Below are positions 21,229 to 33,689 of a DNA stretch of 64,000 nt, in pieces. Both the position numbers and the translations under genes were made by a program. This DNA comes from Narthecium ossifragum (taxonomy: Eukaryota; Streptophyta; Magnoliopsida; Dioscoreales; Nartheciaceae): NCBI GenBank assembly GCA_963920575.1, contig OY986975.1:14321863-14385862 (forward strand), in the 5' to 3' direction. How positions within the stretch are numbered: position 1 is the first letter of the stretch; each line of letters opens with the position of its first letter. The notes beneath the pieces are model-generated. The model was not told the DNA's origin. It made no database searches and worked only from the letters and a program-made list of their open reading frames with translations.

Positions 21229-24200
21229 AGTCATACCCTGATCACTCATAAACGTCATCGTTAAACGTTGCTAACCTCAATCAAATCTTAAATTTATATC
21301 CTTATTCAATCACTAATACTACTAAGTAGACTAGTGGTGAAATCCGGAGTCGAACCACAGGGAATTACCAGGAAAAATCAAAATCATATTTCAAAACTCT
21401 AGATCTAAGCCAACAACTTCAATGATAGATTGATCTAACTGAAACTATCTAAGAAAGCAAAAAAAAATATTAAGGTTTTAATCAAATGAAAAAGATGTCT
21501 TAGGAAATACACAATCCGCCCTAGTTTCACCCTTAATCTTCCCTAGTTATCATCTTGATCACTTCTCTAAGCATTATAGATCGTATGGCTACAAGCTCAC
21601 ACGAATCCCTAAAAGAAGGTTTTATGTTTCCTACGGCATAATCTATCTTTGTTTGGCATAAATCATCTTCAGTCCTACCATTATTTTAGGTTATTCTACT
21701 CCTAATGACCTTAGCATGACTTATCTTCACGTAACAAAGATTATCTCAAAGGCAAATCACAAACCACATGAAAATTATCTCATGAATCTCTACAATCAAG
21801 TACTTCCATAATATAGAACAAAGAATATGTCAACGAAATTCTGTTTTTTCAACTCTATAATCATTAAAAACATATTCATGAGATTATACATAGAGAAGAT
21901 CACAAAAATCCAACTAATAAAGATCAAAGTTTACACTAGGGTTTCATGGTATTCCTAAGAACAATTAATCTAGCCACTCATCTCTTGGATATCATCAATC
22001 GGTGTAGAAGATGAAGCCATTGCTCCCCGTGGAAAGATCGTTGTCTTCAAAACCCTAGCCTTCTCCTCCAAAAGTGGTCCAAAAGATGATAATTTTTAGA
22101 TGGAATAACACCCTTATGTGTTAGAAACCCTTGATCCTGGAATTAGGAGTTATAATTGAACTTAAACTCTAATTTCCCAAATTTCCAGGCTGCTGACATC
22201 ATCCGAGCGACTGATCAGACTCAAAACCGATCCATCGCTCCAGTCGGTTTGACTGGATCTTCACTGCCACGTCATTAATTAATTTCAGCCTTTCTCAAAT
22301 TCAGCTTTCATAGATTCAACTTTGCTTCAAAACTGGCGCCACTCTATAGATAATCGCACAAAGTCTTCAACATGAAAGTTGTAGATCTTTAAGTCATATT
22401 TTATCTCCCAGAATTTCATAATATTTGGAGTTTTTTAGAATGTCTGGTCATTTATTTCCAAACAGTCGACGAAGCAGTCTTTTGCATAATTTAGTGATTT
22501 TTGGCAGAATTTCTTCTATTTCTTCTCAAATCCTACTTAAATCTGAAATCAAACAATATGATATCAAATACACATATTCTGAGCCTAACAAAGGTAATTT
22601 AAGGGGTTTAATTATATATAATCTGTGACTTATCACACCCCGACCTAGAAAACCCATCCGGGCCAGGACATGAGGGACCTAAACCTATTCAATCATCTCT
22701 AGCGCATTTATATAATGATTTTCACAGCTAATTTGAACAATTCTATAAGAGGGGCGTCATAATAATTTCTAATAAACTACTAACCGTAACAGTTCCAGAT
22801 TAACATCAGAGTAAACATGATTACAAAATTTATACAAACCTTTGAGTTATACAATTTACTCCTCGAATACAAATTCATAAACATCTAGTCCTCGAAGAAG
22901 GAGATTATACATTTAATACGTCTATCAAAAGTAATCTATAATAAAAGGAACACTTGAAGCTGCAAATACCTCAGGATCCTTGAGCACCTCCTGAAGTCAC
23001 TGCGCCATCAAAGCTTGTCCAGTTGGTATTGTGGAAGAAGAGTTGACGCATGCACCTGCAAACGCAGCCCAGGTAGGAGTGAGCAATAAGCTCAGTAGGG
23101 TTTTACTTTACGGCACACAGAAAGAAAGGGAACTATAAACTCCCGGGACTCCATCTCATCTCTAGGCGAAACTCACGTTACGTCCACCACCTACCCCAGG
23201 GCACGCGCTCTGTGACCTCCACTGTCAACAGCTGTCCCTCTCGCTACAACTAAGCGCTCCAACACTGAAACAACAGGGCGTAGAACACAGGGTGGCACGT
23301 AAGTTCCCCTAACACAGATACTGAGACTGGATACCTGGGCGACCTCTACACCTCAATCAGAATAATCATAGCCAGCTAGACACCATTATTAAGAATACAA
23401 GATTCCAACATAATACAATCACGCCCTACACCTTACTACCCATCCTCGGTCCTAGAGCTAGATCCGAGCTACTCGAGAGCCTCGGATTGGTGATCAACTC
23501 ATCGCCCCACCTAATCTGAAATGCCTCTATTCCATACAGTGCATGAACCTATACAAACATCTAACCTAGATGTCACTATATGTCACGTCAACATAATGAG
23601 GTTCAACAGGTTAAGTAGATAATAATTATAATAAAAAATGCAACCTGATTCTTTAATAACAATCGGCAACGCCACGGCCCCGGCGTACGCCAGCAAATAG
23701 TTGGGCTATACTAAAGCGGTAGGGCACACCTTTGGCCCATTTATTCTACACATTCCCGAGAAGTCATCACTCTCCCGGTTAACCACAATGCATATTAAAG
23801 AGTCCGACCCCACATATGGGTCTAAGACCTATAAGGCTATATACTAGTTGGATTTGATCTATCAACTGGTGATAGAATCCAACCAAACATGGAGGGAAGG
23901 TAAATTGGATGGTGGGGGATTCACTCATGCAAAGAAAACCAAATTTAAATCACGAAATATCAGATCTGGGCCGATCTGGTCCGAAAACCGGCAAAAATAC
24001 GGAATTCGTCCGATAAAATACGAAACCACTTCGACGGGAATGATCTAAGCATGCCATTATACTACTCTATCAAGTTTCATAACATTCCAACAAACACAAA
24101 TGCATCAAATCCACAATAAACCAATCATAGGTTTACCAATTCAGAAGAATTGGGTAGAAACACCTACATGTATAGACATGCAGGCGATCTACAAGATCCT

Positions 24201-24594
24201 CAACTCCGATCGCCGTGGATCCACGCCAAAAAGCCGCAGCCGGATCTCAACGCCGGCAGCCAATGAGTGAGAGAGGAAGAGAGAAAAAGAAAGGAAAGAG
24301 AAGAGAGAGTGGTATTTATAGAAAGCTAAAATCGATCACAACCATCCATTTCGATCTTTCCCAATCGAGCTCGCCCTTAAGGTTCTAATCAGTCACATAC
24401 ATCAATCCACGATAGTATTTGCACCACGCGGGTGTGAAACCGATCGTCAAGACGCAATTTTACCAAATTTCCCTTGGGGTCCAAAAACAGCGATCTGATC
24501 AACCGATCGCATCCCAAGGCCAACCGAGCCAAACCACAAAACCATACCCTTGACCTAACACAGTTGGACAGGGTTGGAGGTACAGGTCCTCACA
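21229..24594 (-). mobile_element. Solo X LTR copy C, itself interrupted by a family Y solo LTR
   Basis: The TSD TGCTC lies at 21224-21228 and 24595-24599. The LTR begins on the plus strand AGTCATACCC (decayed TGTCACACCC), is broken after ten bases by 21239-22635, resumes CACCCCGACC at 22636 and ends GGTCCTCACA at 24594. A TATA box CTATAAATACC lies near 24313-24323 (minus). The LTR itself is about 1.96 kb, shorter than copies A and B because it lacks a GGTCGA array. Confidence 0.85.
21239..22635 (-). mobile_element. Solo LTR of family Y, copy 2
   Basis: Plus-strand ends are TGATCACTCATAAACG and GTGACTTATCA. The reverse complement starts TGATAAGTCACAG and shares ATAATTAAACCCCTTAAATT with copy 1. 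The flanks are TACCC (21234-21238) and CACCC (22636-22640), a TSD with one later substitution. It sits inside solo X LTR copy C, so it is the youngest layer of this nest. Confidence 0.8.
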
Positions 24595-24911
24595 TGCTCA
24601 CTCCTACCCGGGCTGCATTTTATAGGTGCAGGCGCCAGCTCATCTTCCGTAGTTCTAGCTGGACCAGCTTTTGGCGGCGCGACGACTTCCAGAGACACTT
24701 GAGGTTGCTGTAGGATATCTGTTGTACTTTGATAGATTTTTGTATATAGACATCCATCGAGGTTTTTTGTTAAATGTATATTTTTTTCCCTCTTGAGGAA
24801 TTTTGATAAATCTGTATCTGATGTCTAAATAGTACAACTTGATGTAAACCTAATAGAATCATGTTTCTTCTTTTCTTAAATTTTGATTGCTAGCAACTTG
24901 TTAGAATTACA

Positions 24912-25893
24912 GTGACATATAGTGACACCTATGTTAGATGCTTATATAGGTGCATGCAATATATGCATTAGAGGCATTCTAAGTTAGGTGTGGGTGATGG
25001 GGTTATACACCGATCCGAGGGCTCGGGTAGCTCGGATCTAGCTCTAGGACTGTGGCTGGGTAGCAAGATCCAGAGCGTGATTGTATTAATGGAATCCTGA
25101 TGTTATCGAGGTTGATGTCTAGTTGGCTACAATTATATTGTTATTGAGGTGTAGAAGTCGTGTCGTTTCTCCAAGACCGAGTGCTAAGAATGGTTGTTGA
25201 TGTGTTTCCGACTTGGTCCCCATGCATGGTAATCCTGCTCGGTAAGGGTGATCCAGCATGTTACTGTTCCACTACCTCTTGGTAACATGTTCAAGAGAGA
25301 GGTTTCATGACAGGAGCCATTGGGATATCGATAGGGTTATGGGACCCGTGGCATACCTTACATTTAGGCGGAGAGACAATATTGTTGTTGTTTTCCTCCC
25401 TTTTAGTGTAACGTAAAATAGAACCCTACTGAGCTTATCACTCACTCCTACTTAGGCTTCGTTTGCAAGTGCATGCGTCAACTCTTCTTTCGTAGTACCA
25501 GCTGGACAGGCTTTTGGTGGCGCAATGACTTCTGAAGACGCTTGAGGATCCTGAGGTGTTGGCAGCTTCAGCGGTTCGTTTTGTCATAGATTACTTTTGA
25601 CAGATGTATTAAATGTATAATTTCCATTTTCATGGATTCGATGTTTATGAATCTGTATTTGAGGAGTAAATTGTATAATTATGAGGTTTGTATCAATTAT
25701 GTAATCTTGTTTACTTTGTTGTTAATCTAGAACTGTTATAGTTAGTAGTTTATTAGAAATTACTATGTTGCCCCTCTTATAGAATTTTTCAAATTAATTG
25801 TGATATTCTTATATAAATGCGCCAGAGATAATTGAACAGGTTCAGGTCCCTCACGTCTCGGACCGGATAGGTTTTCTGGGTCGGGGTGTGACA
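24912..25893 (+). repeat. Family X LTR fragment H (plus strand)
   Basis: The 3' half of an X LTR from GTGACATATAGTGACACC to the full end GGTCGGGGTGTGACA at 25893. Its sequence around 25150-25360 is closer to fragment G (17656-17847, inverted) than to the other X copies. Both share CTCTTGGTAACATGTTCAAG and GATATCGATAGGG-like blocks, so G and H form an inverted pair around copy E. It abuts MULE sequence at 25894. Confidence 0.75.
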
Positions 25894-26220
25894 CCTCCGC
25901 CGTTAGGATACATGCGATTCTGTATGAGGCACTTCGCAGACAACTTCAAAAGTAAGTTCAGGGTTGATAATTTGTAGAGCTTATTTTGGGTTGCGGAAAG
26001 AAGATCCACAAGGAGGTATATGATAAGATCATGGATAGAATTGAAAAAATTAAAACAGAAGCTTATCAGTGGCTTGTTACTGCGAAGCCACTAGAAACTT
26101 GGGCGTTGTCTCATGATGAAAACAAACGGTTTGGCACAATGACTGCCAATTGGTCTGAAAGTTTGAATGATGTTTTAAAAGGCTCACAATAGGGCTACAT
26201 GCTGCGAGCCGTTACCTAGC
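25894..26220 (+). pseudogene. MuDR-like transposase fragment
   Basis: Frame pieces GYMRFCMRHFADNFKSKFR (25909 on) and, in another frame, IKTEAYQWLVTAKPLETWALSHDENKRFGTMTANWSESLNDVLKG match the C-terminal half of MuDR/MURA transposases. That region has a CxxH-like RFCMRHFA motif and the conserved T.N.SE.xN.xLKG block. These enzymes excise and insert Mutator-like elements. A stop (near 25975) and a frameshift separate the pieces, and the DDE-bearing N-terminal half is missing. It is probably the upstream part of the element whose mobile-domain gene continues at 29026, the two being split by solo LTR F. Confidence 0.8.
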
Positions 26221-26287
26221 ACAGATACACGAGTAATGATGTTTCTCTAATTATTGTACTAAAGTATACTCCTTTTTAGACTGCACA

Positions 26288-29025
26288 TGTGAGGACCCGC
26301 TCCTCAAACTAGGCTCGACCGTGTAGGTCGGGGGCCGTGCCTTGTTGACTAGTTTCCGCGTTGAGCGTGATCTGTTTGATCAAATTGTTGATTTTCGGAC
26401 CCGAAGAGAAATTTGGTAAATTGCACCCTGATGGTAGGTTTCACACCCGCGTAGTGTACACACAGCCCTATTAATGATATATGTGCTTGTTAGAACCTTA
26501 GGCGGGTTGGGGAGCGAAAAATCCAAACTCGGGTGCGAAAGCTTGTCCTTAGGACAACCGGGGGCCGTGCCTTGTTGACATTTTTCCGCGTCGAGCGCGA
26601 TCTGTTTGATCAAATTATTGATTTTGGGACCCAAAGAGCAATTTGGTAAATTGCAGCTTGGTGGTAGGTTTCACACCCGCGTAGTGCTCACACAGTCCTA
26701 TTAATGATATATGTGCTTGTTAGAACCGTAGGCGGGTTGGGGAGCAAAAACACCGAACTCGGGTGCGAAAGCTTTTCCTCAGGACAACTGGTGGCCCAAG
26801 AGCGATCGATCGGACCCTATGTCGACACCGCTTCTGACGTATCCGAATAAGGATGCTGAACTGGCACAGACCGATCGGTCACTGGCTGAGCGACCGATCG
26901 GACACGGGTCTATAAGAACACGCGGGAACCCTGTGTTTTCTTTTTCTTCCCTCTCTTCTCCACCGTTGCATCAATTCATGAAGGAAGCTTGATTCAGAGG
27001 CTTGGGGAGGTTGCCAGCAAGGGGAGGAGCAAATCTAGACCTTCCTCACACGGATTAATCGTGGATTAGCGTAGTTTCGTAGGACTCTTCAGCTTTAGTT
27101 AGTTTAAGTGTTCTTCGTTGATTGAGTTCTTAATTGCTTAGTTAATCTATGCTAGATGTTGCTCCTAGGCTTGATTAATATCTGATTGAAGTTTGGTTGG
27201 ATTTTGGTTAGATTTAATCTGGATTTAAGAAAGTTTTCATTGATTAATTTTCAGATTTTCCTGTTTAATTAGAAAAGCTATGTTTGAGCTTATTCAAAAA
27301 GCTTTACGTGCATCACCTCAGTTGATCTTTATCATACAAGTTGTAGATCTCTGCGTTAACTTTCTATTCCAACTGGTTTCATATTTTTCGGATTTATGTA
27401 TAATGTTTGCTGAATTACATGGCAAGACTGTGCAACACAGAGCAGTGTGATTAATTAGTCAAATTAAGTGGAAATTTGGGATCCACTTAACTTGATTTTT
27501 GGATATGATGATCTCAGTGACCTTTGGGTCTGATCTGCCAATTGTTGTTTTAATCCAAGATATTTTCAAAGGGATTTTGAGTTGTCTACCGAATATAAAA
27601 TTAAACCAACATTTTAGATTTTTATCAATTTATTTTCATCCAATTGATACGATCTTTTGATATGTGATTTGCGGTATGTCATTGAGTAGGCATATCAAGT
27701 TTCACGTCAATCGGATGGTTAGATTGAAAGTTATGATTTTTCAAAGTTAATAGTATCTTTAGGTTCATTTCGATTAATCAAGTTTTTCGATATTGTACCA
27801 TATTTGTTATTGTATATGTGTAACCCCTGTGTGTGGCTTGTGGTTGAACGAAAGGGGTCACACCCCCCTTGGGATATGTAGAACAAAATATTCAACTGGT
27901 AGATTGTTTGGTTAGCTGGGGTTGCATCCCCTTGTAGAGTTTTAGTTGACGGCCCGTAATTACCGTCGTAATGCCGAAATCTACTTGAATTATAATCTAA
28001 ATTGTTTGTCTAGTCTCGGGGAGACTTATTGGCCTGTGCGCCTATTTGTCTGCTTATTCTAGACCCTTGCTATGCTCACCCCTTGGCGAGCTTTGCGCTA
28101 CGCTTAGCCCGGTATATTACTTTAACATATTGTTGCTTGTTTGGAATCCTATATTACGTGCGTGTGAACATACATATGATTGATTGCATTAGATGCATTC
28201 TAGGCTAGGTGCGGGCAATGGGTTGATCGCCGATCCAAGGGCTCGGGAAGCTTGGATCTAACCATAGGACCGTGGCTGTGTAGCATAGTATAGGACTAAA
28301 TTGTTTGATAATGTATGTTATCGAGGATACTGTCTAGTTGGCCGAAATTACTCTAATTAAGGTGTAGAGGTCGTCTTAGACTCCAGTCTCAGTCTTAGTT
28401 TCCATAGGGGAAGTTACGTATCTCCCTCTGTCCTACCTCTGTTGTTCAGCGCTGGAGCACTTGGTTTGAGAGGGACGACTGTTGACGGTGGAGATCATCA
28501 TAGTGCGTGCCCTAGGGTAGTCGGAGTTTGTAACATGTGTTTGTCCCCTAGAGATGAGTTAGAACCTGGGACTTTATTGTTCCCTCCCCTTTTTTGTGAC
28601 GTAGAATAGAATCATGCTGAGATCATCGCTCACTCCAACCCAGATTGCGTTTTGCAGGTGCAAGCGTAGGCGCCAACTCTTCTTCCGTAGCACCAGCTGG
28701 ACATATGCTCTTGGTGGCACATTGATGTCTAGAGGCGTTTGAGGCTTCTGGGGACTCTGCTATACCTTTTGGCAGTTTTTGTATATAGATATCCTTCGAG
28801 GATTATATTAAATGTATATTTTCCCTTTTGAGGATTTTTGGCATTTAGGTATAAATCGATAGTTTCTGATCTTTAATGAAGTAGTAGAAATTTTAATCTT
28901 GCCCCCAGATCAATTGATAAATTTTTAGATGTTTCATTTTATTATAAATGCGTCACAGATGGATTTAGAAGATTTGAAGCCCTCACGCCCCGGACCGGAT
29001 GGGTTTTCTTGGTCAGAGTGTGACA
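26288..29025 (+). mobile_element. Solo X LTR copy F
   Basis: A 2738-bp X LTR from TGTGAGGACCCGC to CAGAGTGTGACA. Flanks are GCACA (26283-26287) and ACACA (29026-29030), a TSD with one mismatch. It has a 230-bp tandem duplication in U3 and a short GATCGATCGG/CGACCGATCGG cluster near 26810-26920. No coding sequence. It interrupts the MULE. Confidence 0.85.
26329..26790 (+). repeat. 230-bp tandem duplication of U3 in LTR copy F
   Basis: The segment starting CGGGGGCCGTGCCTTGTTGA at 26329 recurs at 26559 with about 93-95% identity over 230 bp. It covers the conserved GGCAATTTGGTAAATT and CACACCCGCGTAGTG blocks. Each unit ends with a GGACAACnGGnGGCC-like sequence. It doubles the putative promoter-proximal region of the LTR. 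Confidence 0.9.
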
Positions 29026-31240
29026 ACACATATCCTTCATTTTGGACCATATACCAACATTTTTCTTCTCCATCCAATAGACTCGAGATAGCTCACATGA
29101 GGGCCTTTGACCTGAGGCCGTACGAGGGTGAGCATGCTCTGATTTCTCCAAACGTACTTTGGGACTAGGCTCCGCAGCGGTTTGGGATGGCTAGGTAAAT
29201 GTTAAATATAGAAAATTTATTGTTATTAAGTTTAATACTTTAATATTTGTATTTTTATAGCTAACAGTTATGTTTTACATATAGAATGACAATAACCTCG
29301 ACCTTAAGTGTACAAAGCACTCACTACGTTTACAGTCTTGGGCGATTTTGGATGAGCGTCAAATAGACTTTTTTCTGCGTTAGGGGTTTTATGTTGTCAA
29401 TAGACTACTGCTGATTCGGCTTGATCGGTGTTTGATCACAACGCTAGCGGAGCGATGACGACCAGAGACTACTACTTTCCACTTGCGCCACAGGGAGATG
29501 ACAATCACAATGCAGGATGTTGGGATACTGATAGGTTTACATGTTGATGGGCCGGTAGTTTCAGAGAGCACGCCAGGCATTTGGCACGACATATGCTTGG
29601 AGTTGTTCGATGATGTACCCGAAGAGGGTCGACAGACTAAGCTTGAGTTGTCATGGCTACGCCGTACTTTCGGACATATTGGACCAGATGCCACGAATCT
29701 ACTTGTATATCAGGCTACGCGCACAAACATCCTATATATGTTGGGTTGTTTAGTAGTACCAGACGCGAGTGGTTCCAGGGTAAGTAAAATTTCTTATTTA
29801 TATTTTATTTATTGATTTATTAGATCAACTAACATTGTCTTTCAATTGTAGGTACATATAAAGTAGCTACCTTTGTTGGATGACTTGGACCTTTGTGGAC
29901 AGTATGCTTGGGGGCGGCCTGCCTAGCAAATCTCTTTCAGGAGCTATGTAAAGCTATACAAAGAGGAAAGCATGAGATCTCTGGATGCCTTTACCTACTA
30001 CATGTGATTTATCATTTATATATTATATATAGTTGTTTTAAATATTTTGTATTATACCTAATATGGAGTTGTTTTCACAGGTATGGTCATGGGAGCACCT
30101 CCATGTAGGATGCCCTGAACTAATGCCACGACGACCGCTAGCTATCAAAGAGCAAACTCAGGAGCATGATTTGCGTATCCTTGAAGGCCCCTTGGCAATT
30201 TAGTACGAACTCTTGATTTTATTCAAATATTTTTAAAAGTTTGTTTAGTATTAGGATCTAACTCTTTATGTGCTATGCAGGTAGACATCACCACACAGCG
30301 GTAGAGGGAACCCGCATGGCCGTTACCTAGCCTACTACCAAGAGCAGTTGGATACGCAGTTACCATCCCAGGTATTATTTCTCAGGATCCAAGATTTTGT
30401 TACCTACTTTAATGCTAATGTGATCTAACCGAGTTCGTATTTTAAACTTGTAGGTTATATGGTATCCATATACACCGCAACATCTAGCACAATTACCGGT
30501 CCTTTGCACTGCGGGATTTGCGGTCTAGAGGAGTCATGTGCCGCTCATCTGCTTTCATGTTGTCGAGATGAACCATGCACTACAGGTGATGCGGTAGTTT
30601 GGCATGCGACAAGAGATACCGCCTCCGGTGACAGAGAGACTATCACGTGCAAGCTGTCCGAGCCATGTTACTGTAGACTAGGTCACTACGCATCACCAAT
30701 ATATCACCCAATAGGAGGAGCAGCACCAGAGGATCATTAACGGTGCAGTGGACAACAATGAGGATCCTGTGTCATATTTACAGTGGTACTGGGGGATCAC
30801 TAGACGGTATGTCAGTAGGCCTATATTGGAGGACAAGATGGTCTATTAGTTGAACATGCATCTACTACGGAAGCTGATAAATATAATTTTTTTGTTAGTA
30901 ATTAATTCTTATATTGTGTTAATCTAACCAAACATTCTTAACTCGCCACTAACAGTATGACACCGCCGAGGAGAATTACATCATGTGCCGCGACCGTTCA
31001 GGAGAGGAGCCCGTCGATCATTTTACACCGGTATTTTACTCTATGATAGAGGATTTGTGGATTTGCGGCAGAGTTCCTGTCTGTTAACAACAGTCACAGC
31101 AGACTACTGGACAGACGACTTCCTATGACATGCCGATATTTCAAGATGTAGCATCATCATATCCAGTCATGGGCACGACAGAGGAGGGACCGGAGACACA
31201 TGTTGAGCATGAAGAAGAAGCAAAAAACTTGGAGGTGGTG
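29026..31240 (+). pseudogene. Plant mobile domain (PMD) gene of a MULE, split and decayed
   Basis: Pieces of the aminotransferase-like plant mobile domain run in order: VVNRLLLIRLDRCLITTLAERWRPET (from about 29393), TFHL..MTITMQDVGILIGLHVDGPV, ELSWLRRTFGHI and YMLGCLVVPDASGSRV (to 29778). After an apparent GT-AG intron come WSWEHLHVGCPELMPRRP (about 30083) and, after more breaks, YPYTPQHLAQLPVLC, VMRQFGMRQEIPPPV and YLQWYWGITRRYVSRP. Stops and frameshifts occur in several exons (for example near 29168, 29385 and 29864). PMD genes occur both as host genes and as cargo of MuDR and Gypsy elements. The nearby transposase fragment favours MULE cargo. Confidence 0.8.
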
Positions 31241-33130
31241 ATAGTCTTCCACTGTAACTTTGGTTTTTTCGTTAATGATTTGTGACAATTTCGAAATGTT
31301 AATGATGTTTAATGTAAACGGTTTCGATTTATATAAAAACTATGTTTAAATGTGAATGCGGTGGGTGTAATGTATTGGGTATGAAAATTGACAAGGATGT
31401 TTGGTTTGTAATGAATGTATTGTGTTTGGTTGAATGTTTGTACGCAGAGTGGCAAACGAAAACCATGTGGTTGTTTGTTGTTGGTTTTCAAGTAAGATGT
31501 AAGTTCAAGTTACGTCAACTTCAAGTTACATCTAAGTATAGAAACCACTAACAAAAAGAACTTTGTCGTTGGTTCTCCAGTGAAAACGTAACTTGAAATT
31601 ACTCCTTCACTGAAGATGTAACTTGTAACCATATCTTACTAGGACTCCCCATTTTCTTCTCCGCACTTGCTCATGTGGCGTGGGATAAAGGTTAAAGCTA
31701 TAACTTAGAGTTACTTCTTCATCGGCGGGATCAAAAAAATGAAAGGCCACGCCAGCATGGCGCTGATGTGGCGAAAGGAGGCATATCACATCAATATTTT
31801 ATCCACATGTATATTTTAATAATATTATATTAAAATAATATTATTTAAAAAAATTCTAATAATTATTGAAAGGAAAAATCACAAGCGACGGAGGACTAAC
31901 GGAGGCCCCCACAAAACACACTCCAACAGTTAATGTGCATGAAACGGAGATTAAAAAGAAAACTAAATCTTCACCTTTTAACGGTTCTGACTCCACGTTT
32001 GTTGTACTATTATATATGCTCCATCTTGGAACAACAAATACGTCATGTCCTCGACCATGACGAATGCCTTCATTGATTTATATGTATAATTACAGAAAAA
32101 AATGTCTTCTCATCCTCCAATTGAAACAATAATTAGATATGTGTTTGTAACGATGAGATCCGGAAACTAGGGAAATCTCACATGGTTGTGGACGGTAAAA
32201 GGAAGATGCTAGAGATAGATAAGTTACTCGATTAATAGCTGAAAATGTCCTGTTGTATCTGATTAATGACTGAATAAATCCTTGTTTCCACTTGATAGCT
32301 GAAGGAACCCCTTAATAACCTTTTTATTTCGGATAATGAGTTTACATACCTCCATCTCTTATTTACATAGACACACTAAAACCCTAGAACTCCTAGTCAA
32401 CTCGTTCGACTGACTCATTAGATAACTCAACATGATATAACTAATTAATCAATAACTGACTCAACCAACATGAATAAACTAAGACTGATTCTAGCCTACT
32501 TGTAACCTGGCTCGACCCACTACCGGGTTCCTAGGGTCGTTCTATCTACACCGCAACAATTACTTAGGACACTGCATCATTATTTTATAATAATATCGAA
32601 AATACCCTTCCTATGAAAATCTAAAACACCCTTGCTCGTATTCTCGTCGGTATAGTTCAATTTTTAGAAACCAAACATATTATATGTAGATTGGTCCTAA
32701 AAAATCGACATTTTGTTTTATGTTCGGTTTTAAAAAATCGGACATGTGTTTAATGTTCAGCTTTAAAAAATCGAACTTGTGATTCATGTTCAGATTTAAA
32801 AATCAAACTTGTGAAATATTGAATGATTTTTTGGCCTAGTGTATTGAAATATTGCTATGCATTCGAATTTCGATCTTTTAATGTTATGAAATCATGTATG
32901 GAAAATAGTGTGAATGGTCATATGGTTTTCAAAGTTGTTTTATATATTCGGAATTCTGAAGAATGAACGGATTTTAAAAACCGAAAGGATATGCTAACGG
33001 TTCAGTTTAAAAAAGCCGACCTTTTGTGTTACAAGCTTATTAACTTTGCATAGTATAAGTTCGGATTTTTAAATCTGAAAACCTTGGTTATGAACGGATT
33101 TTAAAAACCAAACTTTTGCCCAGGGTAACT
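31241..33130. other. No gene recognised; AT-rich intergenic DNA
   Basis: No frame longer than about 70 codons and no similarity I recognise. It holds an imperfect palindrome at about 31493-31532 (AGATGTAAGTTCAAGTT and its near-inverse) and AT-only stretches near 31795-31865. A run of TTTAAAAAATCGGAC-type repeats lies at 32690-33115. It could be the tail of the MULE, but I saw no matching terminal inverted repeat. Confidence 0.5.
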
Positions 33131-33134
33131 AAGG

Positions 33135-33495
33135 GGGCCTTTGGTTGCGTGAATCGCTGATGCTGGTGCATCGTGGGATGCATGCATCGGCGATCTAATG
33201 CTGGTGTTTAGTTTGCCTTTGGGATTATATGATGCAATATTATTTATATAATATTCCCATTAAAATAATATATATATATATATATTATTCATAGAATTTT
33301 CATATAATGATCCAATAAATCAGTTGAAAATGTATCGTATGATGCATGTGTTGCGCGATTCGCCGTGCGAACCTAACGGTGGATTGGAGTATCAGGGTGC
33401 ATCGCGCGATGCACCCTACGAACCAAACAGGGGATTGGTGCATCAGGGTGCATCGCACGATGCGATGCACCCTGATGCACGGAACCAAACATACG
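33135..33495. repeat. TGGTGCATC-rich repeat with strong hairpin, possible MITE
   Basis: Starts GGGGGCCTTTGGTTGCG and ends near ACGGAACCAAACA, a pattern of inverted CCAAA-type ends seen in plant MITEs. Several near-palindromic CATCGCGCGATGCACC motifs occur inside. The best is a perfect 18-bp stem (33438-33455 with 33463-33480) around a 7-base loop. Boundaries and TSD are not secure. Confidence 0.45.
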
Positions 33496-33689
33496 ATCCA
33501 CTAAATTTTCATGATGTATTTGGCGAAGAGTATCTTTGCTTTTATAAGAAGCCCCGACCATATTCACAATCAAACAAGTGTAATTAAAAAAATCACCAAC
33601 TTATAAGTTTTTCTTTGCAATACCCACAATAGCCAATTGAAGTTGGTGAGCAAAACAATGGATATAGATAGCAGAATGATTGTCCCACA

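Larger units (their letters stand above)
19872..24911 (+). repeat. Old X LTR copy E (plus strand), interrupted
   Basis: Starts with a decayed TGAAGACCC (from TGTGAGGACCC). A TATA box CTCTATAAATACCC lies at about 20157-20170, followed by a CT-rich stretch and a GATC-rich array. It is broken at 21228 by solo LTR copy C and resumes at 24600 with ACTCCTACCCGGGCTGC. It fades near 24905, where sequence jumps to the middle of another X LTR. The usual GGGTGTGACA end is lost, so no TSD can be claimed. Confidence 0.7.
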
